Origin: CALNBC01 sp050945915
GTDB taxonomy: Bacteria; Bacillota; Clostridia; Christensenellales; CALWSW01
DNA length: 52,650 nucleotides
Assembly: GCA_050945915.1 (NCBI GenBank)
Contig: JBMNTV010000006.1
Span: 1 to 52,650 of the forward strand
Reading direction: 5' to 3'
A program made the translations under genes and the position numbers. Shown here piece by piece: positions 9,061 through 16,963 of the stretch. Numbering within the stretch: the stretch's first letter is position 1; each line of letters begins with the position of its first letter. The notes below the pieces were generated by a model. The model was not told the origin of the DNA and did no database searches. It worked only from the letters and a program-made list of their open reading frames with translations.

Positions 9061-9090
9061 AAAGGATTCGACAAAGCAACAGGTGAATTC
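9061..9090 (+). promoter_or_regulatory. sigma-H-type promoter of the spoIIA operon
   Basis: AAAGGATTC (9061-9069), a 12-bp spacer, and GGTGAATTC (9082-9090) match the sigma-H pattern RNAGGAWWW / RNNGAATWW at all but the last position of each box. In Bacillus spoIIA is transcribed by sigma-H with Spo0A. No obvious 0A box was identified by eye. Confidence 0.75.
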
Positions 9091-9122
9091 TATGGATTGC
9101 GATACCAGGCAAGGAGGACGCA

Positions 9123-9428
9123 ATGAGAGCAGTCTGCAAAAGAAAGAACGACGCGATGCTCGTGTCGCTGTCCGGCGAACTGGACCACCACGGCGCGGCA
9201 AAAATCGTGGACAAGCTCAAAGCCTGCGCCGAGGACAAGGCCGTCAAAAAGCTGGTGGTGGACATGTCCAATGTCACCTTCATGGACAGCTCGGGGATCG
9301 GCGCGCTGCTTGGCCGGTACAGGACGATGGCGGAAAAAAAGGGCCAAATGGTGCTGAAAAACCCGAGCGATCAGATATACAAGCTTTTGCGCATGGCCGG
9401 GATGGCCAAGCTTGTTGAAAAGAACTGA
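9123..9428 (+). CDS. spoIIAA: anti-sigma F factor antagonist SpoIIAA
   Basis: 101 aa STAS-domain protein. Unphosphorylated SpoIIAA binds SpoIIAB and frees sigma-F in the forespore; SpoIIAB inactivates it by phosphorylating a serine. The phospho-site motif FMDSSGIGALLGRY is present, with S56/S57 matching the regulated serine region (Ser58 in B. subtilis). The start is ATG behind AAGGAGGACGCA. It is the first gene of spoIIAA-spoIIAB-(small ORF)-sigF, with a 20-bp gap to spoIIAB. Confidence 0.95.
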   Translation: MRAVCKRKNDAMLVSLSGELDHHGAAKIVDKLKACAEDKAVKKLVVDMSNVTFMDSSGIGALLGRYRTMAEKKGQMVLKNPSDQIYKLLRMAGMAKLVEKN

Positions 9429-9448
9429 GCGCGGCTGGAGGAGGAAAC

Positions 9449-9880
9449 ATGGAAAACAGCATGACCCTGCGCTTTTTGGCGCTGTCCAGGAACGAGAGCT
9501 TCGCGCGCGCGGTCGCGAGCGCTTTTTTCGCGCAGCTGGACCCCACGTTGGCGGAGCTTGCGGACCTGAAGACGGCGGTGAGCGAGGCGGTGACCAACTG
9601 CGTGGTGCACGCCTATGGCGACGACGCGCCAAAAAACTACATCACATTGACCATGACGATGACCGAAAACGAGGCGACGGTGGTCATCGAGGATACCGGG
9701 CGCGGCATCGAGGACATCGAGAAGGCCAGGCTGCCTTTTTTCACGACCGCCCCGGGGGAGGAGCGCTCGGGCATGGGCTTTTCCGTGATGGAAGCCTTCA
9801 TGGACTCCCTGATCGTCGAATCCAGCTTAGGAAAAGGCACCCGGGTAACCATGACGAAGCGGGTGGGTGAACAGAAATGA
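9449..9880 (+). CDS. spoIIAB: anti-sigma F factor / serine kinase SpoIIAB
   Basis: 143 aa GHKL-fold kinase. As a dimer with ATP it holds sigma-F inactive and phosphorylates SpoIIAA. The N-box (SEAVTNCVVHAYG), G1 box (IEDTGRGIED) and G2 glycine motif (ERSGMGFSVM) are all visible, and length is normal. Its stop overlaps the next start as ATGA (9877-9880), so a small downstream ORF is translationally coupled to it. Confidence 0.95.
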   Translation: MENSMTLRFLALSRNESFARAVASAFFAQLDPTLAELADLKTAVSEAVTNCVVHAYGDDAPKNYITLTMTMTENEATVVIEDTGRGIEDIEKARLPFFTTAPGEERSGMGFSVMEAFMDSLIVESSLGKGTRVTMTKRVGEQK

Positions 9881-10032
9881 CAAACCTGGAAAGCTGGGAG
9901 AACCTGTTCAAAAAGCACTCGCTTCTGCCCGTTGAACCACAAAACAAAACGCAAGAGCAAGCCCCGAAAATTCAGACCTGGGTCAGGGTTTACCCCGCCA
10001 AGGCTCCGGTCAAGAAGGGGAAGCGCCCATGA
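9877..10032 (+). CDS. 51-codon ORF between spoIIAB and sigF, function unknown
   Basis: An ATG at 9877 overlaps the spoIIAB stop (ATGA), and the ORF's own TGA at 10030-10032 overlaps the sigF start (ATGA). It therefore fills the whole 148-nt gap with 4-nt overlaps at both ends. The predicted protein is 51 aa. It begins MTNLESWENLFKKHSLLP, has a polar Gln/Lys/Pro middle and ends in a basic tail (KAPVKKGKRP). There are two tryptophans and no TM segment or known motif. No strong RBS of its own is seen apart from the GGGTGGGTGA just before it, consistent with coupling. It could be a real operon peptide or a leftover spacer that keeps ribosomes moving into sigF. I know of no described protein here. 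Confidence 0.5.
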   Translation: MTNLESWENLFKKHSLLPVEPQNKTQEQAPKIQTWVRVYPAKAPVKKGKRP

Positions 10033-10754
10033 GCGGCCTCCTTCCCCAGGAGGAAGTCGAAAGGCTGATCGAACTGGCCCACAAGGGGGACAAGGAAGCC
10101 CAGGAAACCCTGGTCAAAGGCAATATCGCCCTGGTCAAATCCATCGTCGCCAAATTCATTGGCCGGGGCGCGGAATTCGATGATTTGTACCAGGTGGGCT
10201 GCATGGGGCTGGTCAAGGCCATCAACCATTTCGACAGCGCCTACAACGTGCGCTTCTCCACCTATGCTGTGCCCATGATCGCGGGGGAGATCAAGCGTTA
10301 CCTGCGGGATGACGGCGCGATCAAGGTCAGCCGGTCGTTGAAGGAACTGGCCTCCCGTTCGGCTGCCGCGGCGGAATCGCTGAAGGCGAAGCTGGGCAGG
10401 GAGCCCACCATCGAGGAGGTGGCGCAAGCGGTGGGGGAAAGCCCGGAGGACGTGGTCGTCGCCCGGGAGGCATCCAGGGCCTGCCTGTCCCTGCACGAGC
10501 CGATGTTCGAGGACGACAGCGCCCTTCTGATTGACCACGTATCGTCGGGGGACAAGGAAGACGAACTGATCGACAGGCTGCTATTAAAGGAACTGCTGGA
10601 CACGCTGGAGCCCCGGGAGCGCCAGATCATCTTTTTGCGGTATTTTAAGGACGAGACCCAGAGCGAAATCGCCAAAAAACTGGGGGTTTCCCAAGTGCAG
10701 GTCAGCAGGCTGGAAAGCAAGATCATTCGAAAACTGCGGGAAAGGGCAATCTGA
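10029..10754 (+). CDS. sigF: RNA polymerase sporulation sigma factor SigF
   Basis: 241 aa, the first forespore-specific sigma factor. Region 2 is present (GNIALVKSIVAKF, DDLYQVGCMGLVKAI, FSTYAVPMIAGEIKRYLRDDG). Region 3 includes KVSRSLKELA. Region 4 ends with an intact recognition helix (GVSQVQVSRLESKIIRKL). The start at 10029 is supported by AAGGGGAAG upstream and by the ATGA overlap with the preceding ORF. Activity should be controlled by SpoIIAB and SpoIIAA encoded just upstream. The intact region 4.2 here contrasts with the sigG-like gene at the right edge. Confidence 0.97.
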   Translation: MSGLLPQEEVERLIELAHKGDKEAQETLVKGNIALVKSIVAKFIGRGAEFDDLYQVGCMGLVKAINHFDSAYNVRFSTYAVPMIAGEIKRYLRDDGAIKVSRSLKELASRSAAAAESLKAKLGREPTIEEVAQAVGESPEDVVVAREASRACLSLHEPMFEDDSALLIDHVSSGDKEDELIDRLLLKELLDTLEPRERQIIFLRYFKDETQSEIAKKLGVSQVQVSRLESKIIRKLRERAI

Positions 10755-10770
10755 ACGGGTTGCCTTTTTT
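10741..10770 (+). terminator. terminator of the spoIIA operon
   Basis: AAAGGGCAA (10741-10749) pairs with TTGCCTTTT (from 10760), with one G-U pair, followed by T residues to 10770. The 5' arm lies in the last codons of sigF. Confidence 0.8.
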
Positions 10771-10799
10771 GATTCCCATGTTCGAATCATGATTCTTCC

Positions 10800-10828
10800 T
10801 TGATTCTTAAATGTAACGGGTTTATACT
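10800..10828 (+). promoter_or_regulatory. sigma-A-type promoter of the M20 peptidase gene
   Basis: TTGATT (10800-10805), 17-bp spacer, TATACT (10823-10828). The short leader can form a small hairpin (ACGGG/CCCGT) just before the ribosome-binding site. Confidence 0.7.
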
Positions 10829-10862
10829 GATCAAAAACCCGTTGGAGGTAAAAGGTGGCATC

Positions 10863-12284
10863 ATGGTCATAGCTGGTATGGTATTGCTGTTTTTGCTCAT
10901 CGTGCTTGCCCGCGGCGCGGCGTTCAAGCAGAAGGATGAGAAGGTCGAATCCTCAAACAGGCCAAAGATCGACGAAAAGCGCGTTGCCGACTCCCTTGCC
11001 GAAATGGTCAAGTGCAGGACGATCTCCAGCTATGACGCTGCCAGGATGGACGACGCCGAGTTCGAAAAGTTCCGCACCCTGCTGCGGGAGCGTTATCCAT
11101 TGGTGCATGAAAAGGCCGAGGTGAACCGCATCGCGCGAAATGGCCTTCTGTATCGCTGGCCGGGCAAACAGCGGGGGAATGAAACCGTCCTCATGGCCCA
11201 TTACGACGTGGTGCCCGTCAACGAAGGGGACTGGGAGCGCCCGCCCTTTGCCGGCATCGTGGAGGACGGCGTGCTCTGGGGCCGCGGGACCATCGACACC
11301 AAGGTGACCTTGTGCGGCGTGATGGAAGCCGCAGAAAGCCTGATGGCGCAGGGCTTTGTGCCGGAGCACGACATCTATTTTTCCTTTGCAGGGGATGAGG
11401 AGACCTCCTCACTGGATGCCCCTGCCATCGTCGAGGAGCTGAAAAACCGCGGCGTGAAGCCCGCTTTGGTGGTGGACGAGGGCGGCGCGGTGGTGGAAGG
11501 CGTATTCCCGGGGGTGGAGCAGCCCTGTGCGCTGATCGGCGCGGGGGAGAAAGGCCTGTGCAACATCCAACTCACGGCAAAGAGCTCCGGCGGCCACGCC
11601 TCCACCCCGCCGCGCTCCACGCCTTTGGGTAAAGTCGCAAGGGCGGTGGCGGCCATCGAGAACAACCCGATGCCCGCTTCGTTCCCCCGGCCCACCAAAG
11701 AGATGTTCGACATTTTAGGCCGCCGCGCGCCTTTCGGGTACAGGGTGCTGTTTGGCAATATGTGGCTGTTCTCCGGCCTGTTGAAACGGGTGTTCACCAA
11801 GTCGGGCGGAGAGCTCAACGCCATGTGCAGGACCACCGTCGCCTTCACCATGGCATCCGCCAGCAGCGCGCCCAACGTGCTGCCCGCAGAAGCCTCGGTG
11901 GTGGCCAACTGCCGGATATCCGGACGGGACTCCGTCGCCTCCCTGGTGGAGCATTTCAAGACCTACTGCGGGAAAGACGTGGAGGTCACGGTGCTGCAGA
12001 GCAGCGAACCCACTCCTTACGCAGACACCAAAGGGCCGGAATGGGCAAAGGTCAAACGGGCGATCCACGAAGTATACCCGGACGCCATCGTCGCGCCCTA
12101 CGTCATGCTCGCCGCCAGCGACTCCCGCCACTTCTGCAAAATCTGCGACAATCTCCTGCGGTTCTCCCCCTTGCGGCTGACCAAGGAGGAGCGCGGGCTG
12201 ATCCACGCGGCCAACGAGCGGATTCCGCTGGAAAAAGCGGCGGACTGCGCGCGGTTCTACGTCGCGCTCATCCAACAGCTGTAG
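10863..12284 (+). CDS. M20-family metallopeptidase with N-terminal hydrophobic segment
   Basis: 473 aa, related to the M20 carboxypeptidase / PM20D1-type group, which hydrolyses peptide or N-acyl bonds with two zinc ions. The metal and catalytic motifs are visible: AHYDVVPV (His), GRGTIDTK (bridging Asp), AGDEETS (general-base Glu and metal Glu) and ASDSRHF (late His). The dimerisation (lid) domain lies about 200-330. The first 20 residues (MVIAGMVLLFLLIVLARG) are hydrophobic and probably anchor it to the membrane. The start is ATG 10863, with AGGTGG close upstream. Monocistronic, with its own promoter and terminator; substrate not predictable. Confidence 0.88.
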   Translation: MVIAGMVLLFLLIVLARGAAFKQKDEKVESSNRPKIDEKRVADSLAEMVKCRTISSYDAARMDDAEFEKFRTLLRERYPLVHEKAEVNRIARNGLLYRWPGKQRGNETVLMAHYDVVPVNEGDWERPPFAGIVEDGVLWGRGTIDTKVTLCGVMEAAESLMAQGFVPEHDIYFSFAGDEETSSLDAPAIVEELKNRGVKPALVVDEGGAVVEGVFPGVEQPCALIGAGEKGLCNIQLTAKSSGGHASTPPRSTPLGKVARAVAAIENNPMPASFPRPTKEMFDILGRRAPFGYRVLFGNMWLFSGLLKRVFTKSGGELNAMCRTTVAFTMASASSAPNVLPAEASVVANCRISGRDSVASLVEHFKTYCGKDVEVTVLQSSEPTPYADTKGPEWAKVKRAIHEVYPDAIVAPYVMLAASDSRHFCKICDNLLRFSPLRLTKEERGLIHAANERIPLEKAADCARFYVALIQQL

Positions 12285-12299
12285 GATTCCCAGTATATC

Positions 12300-12337
12300 A
12301 AACAGCCCGGTGCGGAAGATTCCGTGCCGGGCTGTTT
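12300..12337 (+). terminator. terminator after the M20 peptidase gene
   Basis: A long stem, AAACAGCCCGG...CGG (12300-12315) with CCG...CCGGGCTGTTT (12322-12337), with a 6-nt loop and a short T run. The rest of 12338-12483 holds no gene I can support. Confidence 0.75.
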
Positions 12338-12483
12338 CATAGCACAAAGTATGGGGGAGGCGGCGTTGCCGTCTCCCGTTGGGTTTTTGCGGTCCATTCC
12401 ATTTTAACCGGTCCATTCACAGGTTGCCCAAAGAGCGGTATTGCAAACCTCGCAAAACGCACACCTGGCCTCGGCGAAAACCT

Positions 12484-13788
12484 TTAAAACCTGCGCAGCG
12501 CGGCAAGGCCGGGGTACACCGCCCTCGAGCCCAGCTCCTCCTCAATGCGCAGGAGCTGATTGTACTTCGCCACGCGGTCGGAACGGGCGGGGGCGCCGGT
12601 CTTGATCTGGCCCGCGTTGATGGCGACGGCGACGTCGGCGATGGTGCTGTCCTCCGTTTCGCCGGAACGGTGGGAGATGACGGAGGTATACCCGCGGCTG
12701 CCCGCCAGCGAGATGGCGTCCAGGGTTTCGGTCAGGGTGCCGATCTGATTGAGTTTGATCAGGATGGAGTTCGCCACGCCCAGATCCAGCCCCTTCTTCA
12801 GCCGCTGGGTGTTGGTGACGAACAGGTCATCCCCCACCAGCTGCAGCCTGTCCCCCAGGCGGCTGGTGAGCAGCTTCCAGCCCTCCCAGTCCTCCTCGGC
12901 AAGACCGTCTTCCAGGGAGACGATGGGGTATTTGCCCAACAGCATCTCCCAGTAATCTACCATTTCCTCCCGGGTTTTGAGGATGTCGGTCTTCCAGAAC
13001 AGGTACTTGCCCTCGTGGCCGGCTTCCTTCGCCGCCTCGTAAAGCTCGGTGGAAGCGGGATCCATGGCGATGTGGAACTGCTCGCCGGGGACAAAGCCCG
13101 CCTTGTCGATGGCGTCGGTGATGAGCTGAAGGGCTTCCTCGTCGCTCTTGAGGTTGGGGGCGAATCCCCCCTCGTCGCCCACGGCGGTGGAATAGCCCTG
13201 CGCGCTCAGCAGCTTCTTCAGTACGCGATAAACATCCGCGCAGGCAGAAAGGGCTTCGCTGAAGCTCTTTGCGCCGGTGGGCATGATCATGAACTCCTGA
13301 AGGTTGATCACGTTGTCCGCGTGGCGGCCGCCGTTGATGATATTCATCATCGGCACGGGCAGCGTAACGGCGTTCACGCCGCCGATATAGCGGTAAAGGC
13401 CTACGCCCAAAGCGGAAGATGCGGCCTTCGCTGCGGCCAGCGATACGCCCAGGATGGCGTTGGCGCCCAGCCTGCCCTTGTTTTCCGTGCCATCCAGCTC
13501 GATCATGCGGCGGTCCAGGGCCGCCTGGTCAAACACATTGGCGCCCACAAGTTCCGCCGCGATGACTTCGTTGACATTCGAAACCGCCTTCAGGACGCCC
13601 TTGCCGCCGTAGCGGGACTCGCCGTCCCGCAGTTCGACGGCTTCGAACGCGCCGGTGGACGCGCCGGAAGGCACCGCCGCCCGGCCCACATCTCCGGTTT
13701 CGAGGATCACATCCACCTCCACGGTGGGGTTGCCCCGGGAGTCCATGATCTCCCTTGCCTTGATTCTTTCAATTGCAATATGATTCAT
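12484..13788 (-). CDS. eno: enolase
   Basis: 434 aa, the normal length. It converts 2-phosphoglycerate to phosphoenolpyruvate in glycolysis, in the cytosol, with Mg2+. Conserved pieces are the N-terminal AREIMDSRGNPTVEVDV, the mobile loop region VPSGASTGAFEA, a metal-site segment (SLEDGLAEEDWEGW), QLVGDDLFVTNTQRL, the catalytic Lys region (ILIKLNQIGTLTET) and SHRSGETEDSTIADVAV. The start ATG has AAAAGGAG upstream. It stands alone and convergent with the M20 gene, outside any glycolytic cluster. Confidence 0.98.
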   Translation of the reverse strand: MNHIAIERIKAREIMDSRGNPTVEVDVILETGDVGRAAVPSGASTGAFEAVELRDGESRYGGKGVLKAVSNVNEVIAAELVGANVFDQAALDRRMIELDGTENKGRLGANAILGVSLAAAKAASSALGVGLYRYIGGVNAVTLPVPMMNIINGGRHADNVINLQEFMIMPTGAKSFSEALSACADVYRVLKKLLSAQGYSTAVGDEGGFAPNLKSDEEALQLITDAIDKAGFVPGEQFHIAMDPASTELYEAAKEAGHEGKYLFWKTDILKTREEMVDYWEMLLGKYPIVSLEDGLAEEDWEGWKLLTSRLGDRLQLVGDDLFVTNTQRLKKGLDLGVANSILIKLNQIGTLTETLDAISLAGSRGYTSVISHRSGETEDSTIADVAVAINAGQIKTGAPARSDRVAKYNQLLRIEEELGSRAVYPGLAALRRF

Positions 13789-13897
13789 TGCCGCACGCTC
13801 CTTTTGTATTGCTTTGGTTCAACTGCGCCGTTGTACTTTCTTGGGGGTCTATCTGGCAATCCTGCCCAGATAAGTTAAAATCATCTAACTTGTCCTC

Positions 13898-13926
13898 ATT
13901 ATATTATTCTTGGCATCCCTGCGCAA
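13898..13926 (-). promoter_or_regulatory. sigma-A-type promoter of eno
   Basis: On the minus strand, TTGCGC (13921-13926 read in reverse), 17 bp, TATAAT (13898-13903). The leader of about 100 nt includes a possible hairpin (TATCTGG/CCAGATA). Confidence 0.65.
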
Positions 13927-13988
13927 GATATTCCGGCGCCGCAACGCAGTTTTTTCGGGCTAAAATAGGGGCAAACACCCGGAAGCAT

Positions 13989-14016
13989 TTGACTTTTTGC
14001 ATCAATACCTTATAAT
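13989..14016 (+). promoter_or_regulatory. sigma-A-type promoter of the tgt gene cluster
   Basis: TTGACT (13989-13994), 16-bp spacer, TATAAT (14011-14016). Transcription should begin near 14023. The intergenic stretch 13789-14110 holds this promoter, the divergent eno promoter and the hairpin at 14031. Confidence 0.75.
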
Positions 14017-14030
14017 GATAATGTTTGAAA

Positions 14031-14070
14031 GGCGATGCGCAGTTGGATGCTATGCGTATCGCCGTTTTTT
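14031..14070 (+). terminator. terminator-like hairpin in the tgt leader
   Basis: GGCGATGCGCA (14031-14041) pairs with TGCGTATCGCC (14053-14063) using one G-U pair. The loop is 11 nt and TTTTTT follows (14065-14070). It begins only about 8 nt after the predicted transcription start and about 40 nt before the tgt start, so it is inside the leader and could attenuate the operon. There is no room 5' of it for an aptamer. Confidence 0.65.
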
Positions 14071-14110
14071 GCCGAACAGAGATCGAACCAGAGCGAACCA
14101 AGGAGCCCAA

Positions 14111-15232
14111 ATGAATCCTTATTTTAAATTTGAGCTGATCCACGAATGCGCCCAGTCCAAAGCGCGCCTGGGCAGGCTGACCACGCCCCACGGCGTGATC
14201 GAAACGCCCTGTTTCATGCCAGTGGGTACCCAGGCGACGGTCAAGGCGATGACGCCTTTGGAGCTTCGCGAAATCAAGACCCAGATCCTGCTTTCCAATA
14301 CCTATCATCTGTATCTTCGCCCGGGGCACGAGCTGGTCAAGGAGGCGGGGGGGTTACATGCATTCATGGGATGGGATGGCCCCATCCTGACGGATTCCGG
14401 CGGGTTCCAGGTGTTCTCTTTGGGCGACCTGCGAACGATCACGGAACAGGGCGTGGAGTTTCGGTCCCATCTGGACGGCGGTAAGCACCTGTTCACGCCG
14501 GAACGCGTGATGGAGATCGAAGCGGCTCTCGGGGCGGACATCATCATGGCCTTTGACGAATGCGTCCCCTATCCGGCGGATAAGAATTACACCGAGCAAT
14601 CCATGCACCGGACCCACCGCTGGGCAAAGCGCTGCAAGGACAGCCAGTTGAGAGAAGACCAGGCGCTTTTCGGCATCGTGCAGGGCGGAACGTATGCGGA
14701 CCTTCGGGCAGAAAGTGCCAGGGCGATTTCGGATATGGACTTTATCGGTAACGCCATCGGCGGTCTTTCCGTAGGCGAACCCAAGCCGCTGATGTACGAA
14801 ATGCTGGAAGTCGTCAACGACATTCTGCCCAAGGGGAAGCCCCGCTATCTGATGGGCGTCGGCTCGCCGGACTGTCTGTTTGAAGGGGTGCTCCGGGGGG
14901 TGGACATGTTCGACTGCGTGCTGCAGACCCGCATTGCCCGAAACGGCCAGGCGCTGACCAGTCGCGGGCCGCTGACCATTCGAAACGCCACCTTTGAGAG
15001 GGACTTTTCCACCATCGACCCCGAGTGCGACTGCTACGCCTGCAAAAACTTCACCCGTGCGTATGTGCGTCACCTGATCAAAGCGGAGGAGATCCTCGCC
15101 GCGAGGCTTTTGACCATCCACAACCTGCGGTTCTCCCTGGCGCTGATGGAAAACATTCGGGAAGCCATCCGAAACGACAGATTGTTGGATTACAAAAAGG
15201 AATTTTACGAGAAATACGGTCTTTCCCAATGA
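14111..15232 (+). CDS. tgt: queuine/preQ1 tRNA-ribosyltransferase (tRNA-guanine transglycosylase)
   Basis: 373 aa, normal for bacterial TGT. It exchanges guanine-34 in GUN-anticodon tRNAs (Asp, Asn, His, Tyr) for preQ1. Conserved segments are GVIETPCFMPVGTQATVK, LSNTYHLYLRPG, ILTDSGGFQVFSL with the catalytic-region Asp, and FGIVQGG. Also present are LMGVGSPDCL, DMFDCVLQTRIARNGQAL, and the zinc site (DCYACKN with a later His). The start is ATG 14111 with AAGGAG upstream. It leads the tsaE-tsaB-rimI group through an ATGA overlap, so translation is coupled. Confidence 0.97.
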   Translation: MNPYFKFELIHECAQSKARLGRLTTPHGVIETPCFMPVGTQATVKAMTPLELREIKTQILLSNTYHLYLRPGHELVKEAGGLHAFMGWDGPILTDSGGFQVFSLGDLRTITEQGVEFRSHLDGGKHLFTPERVMEIEAALGADIIMAFDECVPYPADKNYTEQSMHRTHRWAKRCKDSQLREDQALFGIVQGGTYADLRAESARAISDMDFIGNAIGGLSVGEPKPLMYEMLEVVNDILPKGKPRYLMGVGSPDCLFEGVLRGVDMFDCVLQTRIARNGQALTSRGPLTIRNATFERDFSTIDPECDCYACKNFTRAYVRHLIKAEEILAARLLTIHNLRFSLALMENIREAIRNDRLLDYKKEFYEKYGLSQ

Positions 15233-15702
15233 ACGAACTGCGCTTACGATCCCATTCCGAGGGTGCGACGGAGCAGATCGGCGCACTTTTGGCAAAAACC
15301 CTGAAACCGGGGGATTTTGTCGCCCTTTACGGCGGTCTCGGCGCGGGCAAAACCGCCCTTTGCCGCGGGATCGCCTCTGCTTTGGGCTGCGATGACTGCG
15401 CCAGCCCCACCTTTACCATCGTGCGAGAATACGATACACACCCGCCAATTTTCCACTTTGACGCTTACAGGCTGGAAAGCGAAGAGGAGCTTTACGACAT
15501 CGGCTGCGAGGAATACTTCGCCCGGCCGGGCATCGTGCTGATGGAGTGGCCGGAGCGCGTGAGCGGGGTGATCCCCAAGGACCACATCGGCGTCGAGATC
15601 GAGGGAAGCGGCGCTCTACCGCGCTCCATTCGGATGTTCGGCCTTTCCAATGATGCATACACCGCCATAAAGGAGGCTGCGCGTGAATATCTTATCGATT
15701 GA
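15229..15702 (+). CDS. tsaE: tRNA threonylcarbamoyladenosine biosynthesis ATPase TsaE
   Basis: 157 aa P-loop protein needed with TsaB and TsaD for t6A37 formation in ANN-decoding tRNAs. The Walker A is GGLGAGKTALCRG; SPTFTIVREY and FHFDAYRLESEEEL follow, with the typical WPERV motif near the C-terminus. The start ATG overlaps the tgt stop by 4 nt. It overlaps tsaB by 20 nt at its 3' end. Confidence 0.95.
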   Translation: MNELRLRSHSEGATEQIGALLAKTLKPGDFVALYGGLGAGKTALCRGIASALGCDDCASPTFTIVREYDTHPPIFHFDAYRLESEEELYDIGCEEYFARPGIVLMEWPERVSGVIPKDHIGVEIEGSGALPRSIRMFGLSNDAYTAIKEAAREYLID

Positions 15703-16378
15703 GACCAGCTCTTCCGTGGCCGGGGCAGCCATTCTGCGGGACGGAAAGCTGGCTGCCGAATGCTATTTGGACCACAGGCTGACCCATTCGGAAATCATCA
15801 TGCCCATGGTGGAGCGCGTTCTCAACATGGCGGAGGTTTCTTGCGCGGAAATGGACGCTTTTGCCGTGGACGTGGGCCCCGGCTCCTTTACCGGGGTGCG
15901 CATCGGCGTCAGCGCGACGAACGGCATGGCGGACGCTTTGGGCAAACCGATGATCCCCGTGGATTCGCTGGAGGCGATGGCCTTTTGCTTTCCCTTTTTT
16001 GCTGGATTGGCGATTCCGGTGATCGACGCCCGGAACGAACAGGTTTACGCCGGGTGTTACGACGTCGCGTCCGGCGAACCCAGGCGCGTCGGTGAACGCT
16101 TTGCCGGAAAGATCCACGACTTTTTGCGGGAACTGCCCAAAGGCCACCGCCTGATTTTCCTGGGGGACGGGGCGCTCGCCCATAAAGAGCTGATCACTTC
16201 GTCCTTCCCCGGTTCTGAATTCGCGCCTGCCCACCTGAACCGGCCCCGGGCGGGCGCCATCGCCGCCCTTGCGGCGATGAGGCTTGAACGGGGCGAAGTC
16301 GCCACCTCTGCCTTGCCGCTTTATATGCGTTCCCCTCAGGCGGAACGCATGCGCGCCCAAAGGGAGAAAAATGGCTAA
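15683..16378 (+). CDS. tsaB: tRNA threonylcarbamoyladenosine biosynthesis protein TsaB
   Basis: 231 aa ASKHA-fold scaffold that dimerises with TsaD in the t6A complex. Recognisable by ILSIETSSSVAGAAI and the signature DVGPGSFTGVRIGV. The start is GTG at 15683, behind AAAGGAGGCTGC inside the tsaE 3' end. The partner tsaD is not in the window. It overlaps rimI by 8 nt. Confidence 0.95.
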   Translation: MNILSIETSSSVAGAAILRDGKLAAECYLDHRLTHSEIIMPMVERVLNMAEVSCAEMDAFAVDVGPGSFTGVRIGVSATNGMADALGKPMIPVDSLEAMAFCFPFFAGLAIPVIDARNEQVYAGCYDVASGEPRRVGERFAGKIHDFLRELPKGHRLIFLGDGALAHKELITSSFPGSEFAPAHLNRPRAGAIAALAAMRLERGEVATSALPLYMRSPQAERMRAQREKNG

Positions 16379-16820
16379 ACCGATCCTGCGCAACATGACG
16401 GTTGCGGACCTCTCCATGGTGATGGAAATTGAGCGGGACTGCTTTGCGTCCCCCTGGTCCTACGACGAGCTGGAGGCCGACTGCACCAACCCCATCTCCC
16501 ATTATCTGGTGGTGGAGGTGGACGGGGAAATCGCGGCCTACGGCGGATTTTGGCATGTCCTGGATGAAGGGCATATCACCAACATCGCCACGAGCAGGGC
16601 GTTTCGAAGGCGGGGCTACGGCGAAATGTTGCTGATCGGGCTGATGGCCCTTGCGCGTTCCCTGGGCATCCGGGGCATGACCCTCGAAGTTCGGGTCAGC
16701 AACGCCCCCGCCAGGGCGCTGTATGAAAAATGCGGCTTCGTGTGCGCGGGAATCCGGCCGGGTTATTATCCGGACAACCGGGAGGATGCCTGTATTTATT
16801 GGGCTAAATTGGGGGAATAA
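16371..16820 (+). CDS. rimI: ribosomal protein S18-alanine N-acetyltransferase RimI-like
   Basis: 149 aa GNAT-fold enzyme using acetyl-CoA. The acetyl-CoA loop FRRRGYGEMLL and the RimI-typical C-terminal part (LEVRVSNAPARALYEKCGF, then RPGYYPDNREDACIYW) are visible. It clusters with tsaB, a common pairing. The start is ATG 16371 after AGGGAGAAAA. Confidence 0.92.
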   Translation: MAKPILRNMTVADLSMVMEIERDCFASPWSYDELEADCTNPISHYLVVEVDGEIAAYGGFWHVLDEGHITNIATSRAFRRRGYGEMLLIGLMALARSLGIRGMTLEVRVSNAPARALYEKCGFVCAGIRPGYYPDNREDACIYWAKLGE

Positions 16821-16829
16821 CGCCGCGGC

Positions 16830-16859
16830 TTGCGAAACCGCGTTTCGATAGAATATAAT
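16830..16859 (+). promoter_or_regulatory. possible promoter of the hydrolase-murF-ddl group
   Basis: TTGCGA (16830-16835), 18-bp spacer, TATAAT (16854-16859), about 105 bp before the hydrolase start. Confidence 0.55.
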
Positions 16860-16963
16860 GATGAAACACAGCGCGCCATCACGCACCCTCATTACCGCTG
16901 CTGGCAGCATGCCGCCAGCGGATTGATCGCGCGCTGGGTTGAAAAGGAAGGGAGACGGACGCC

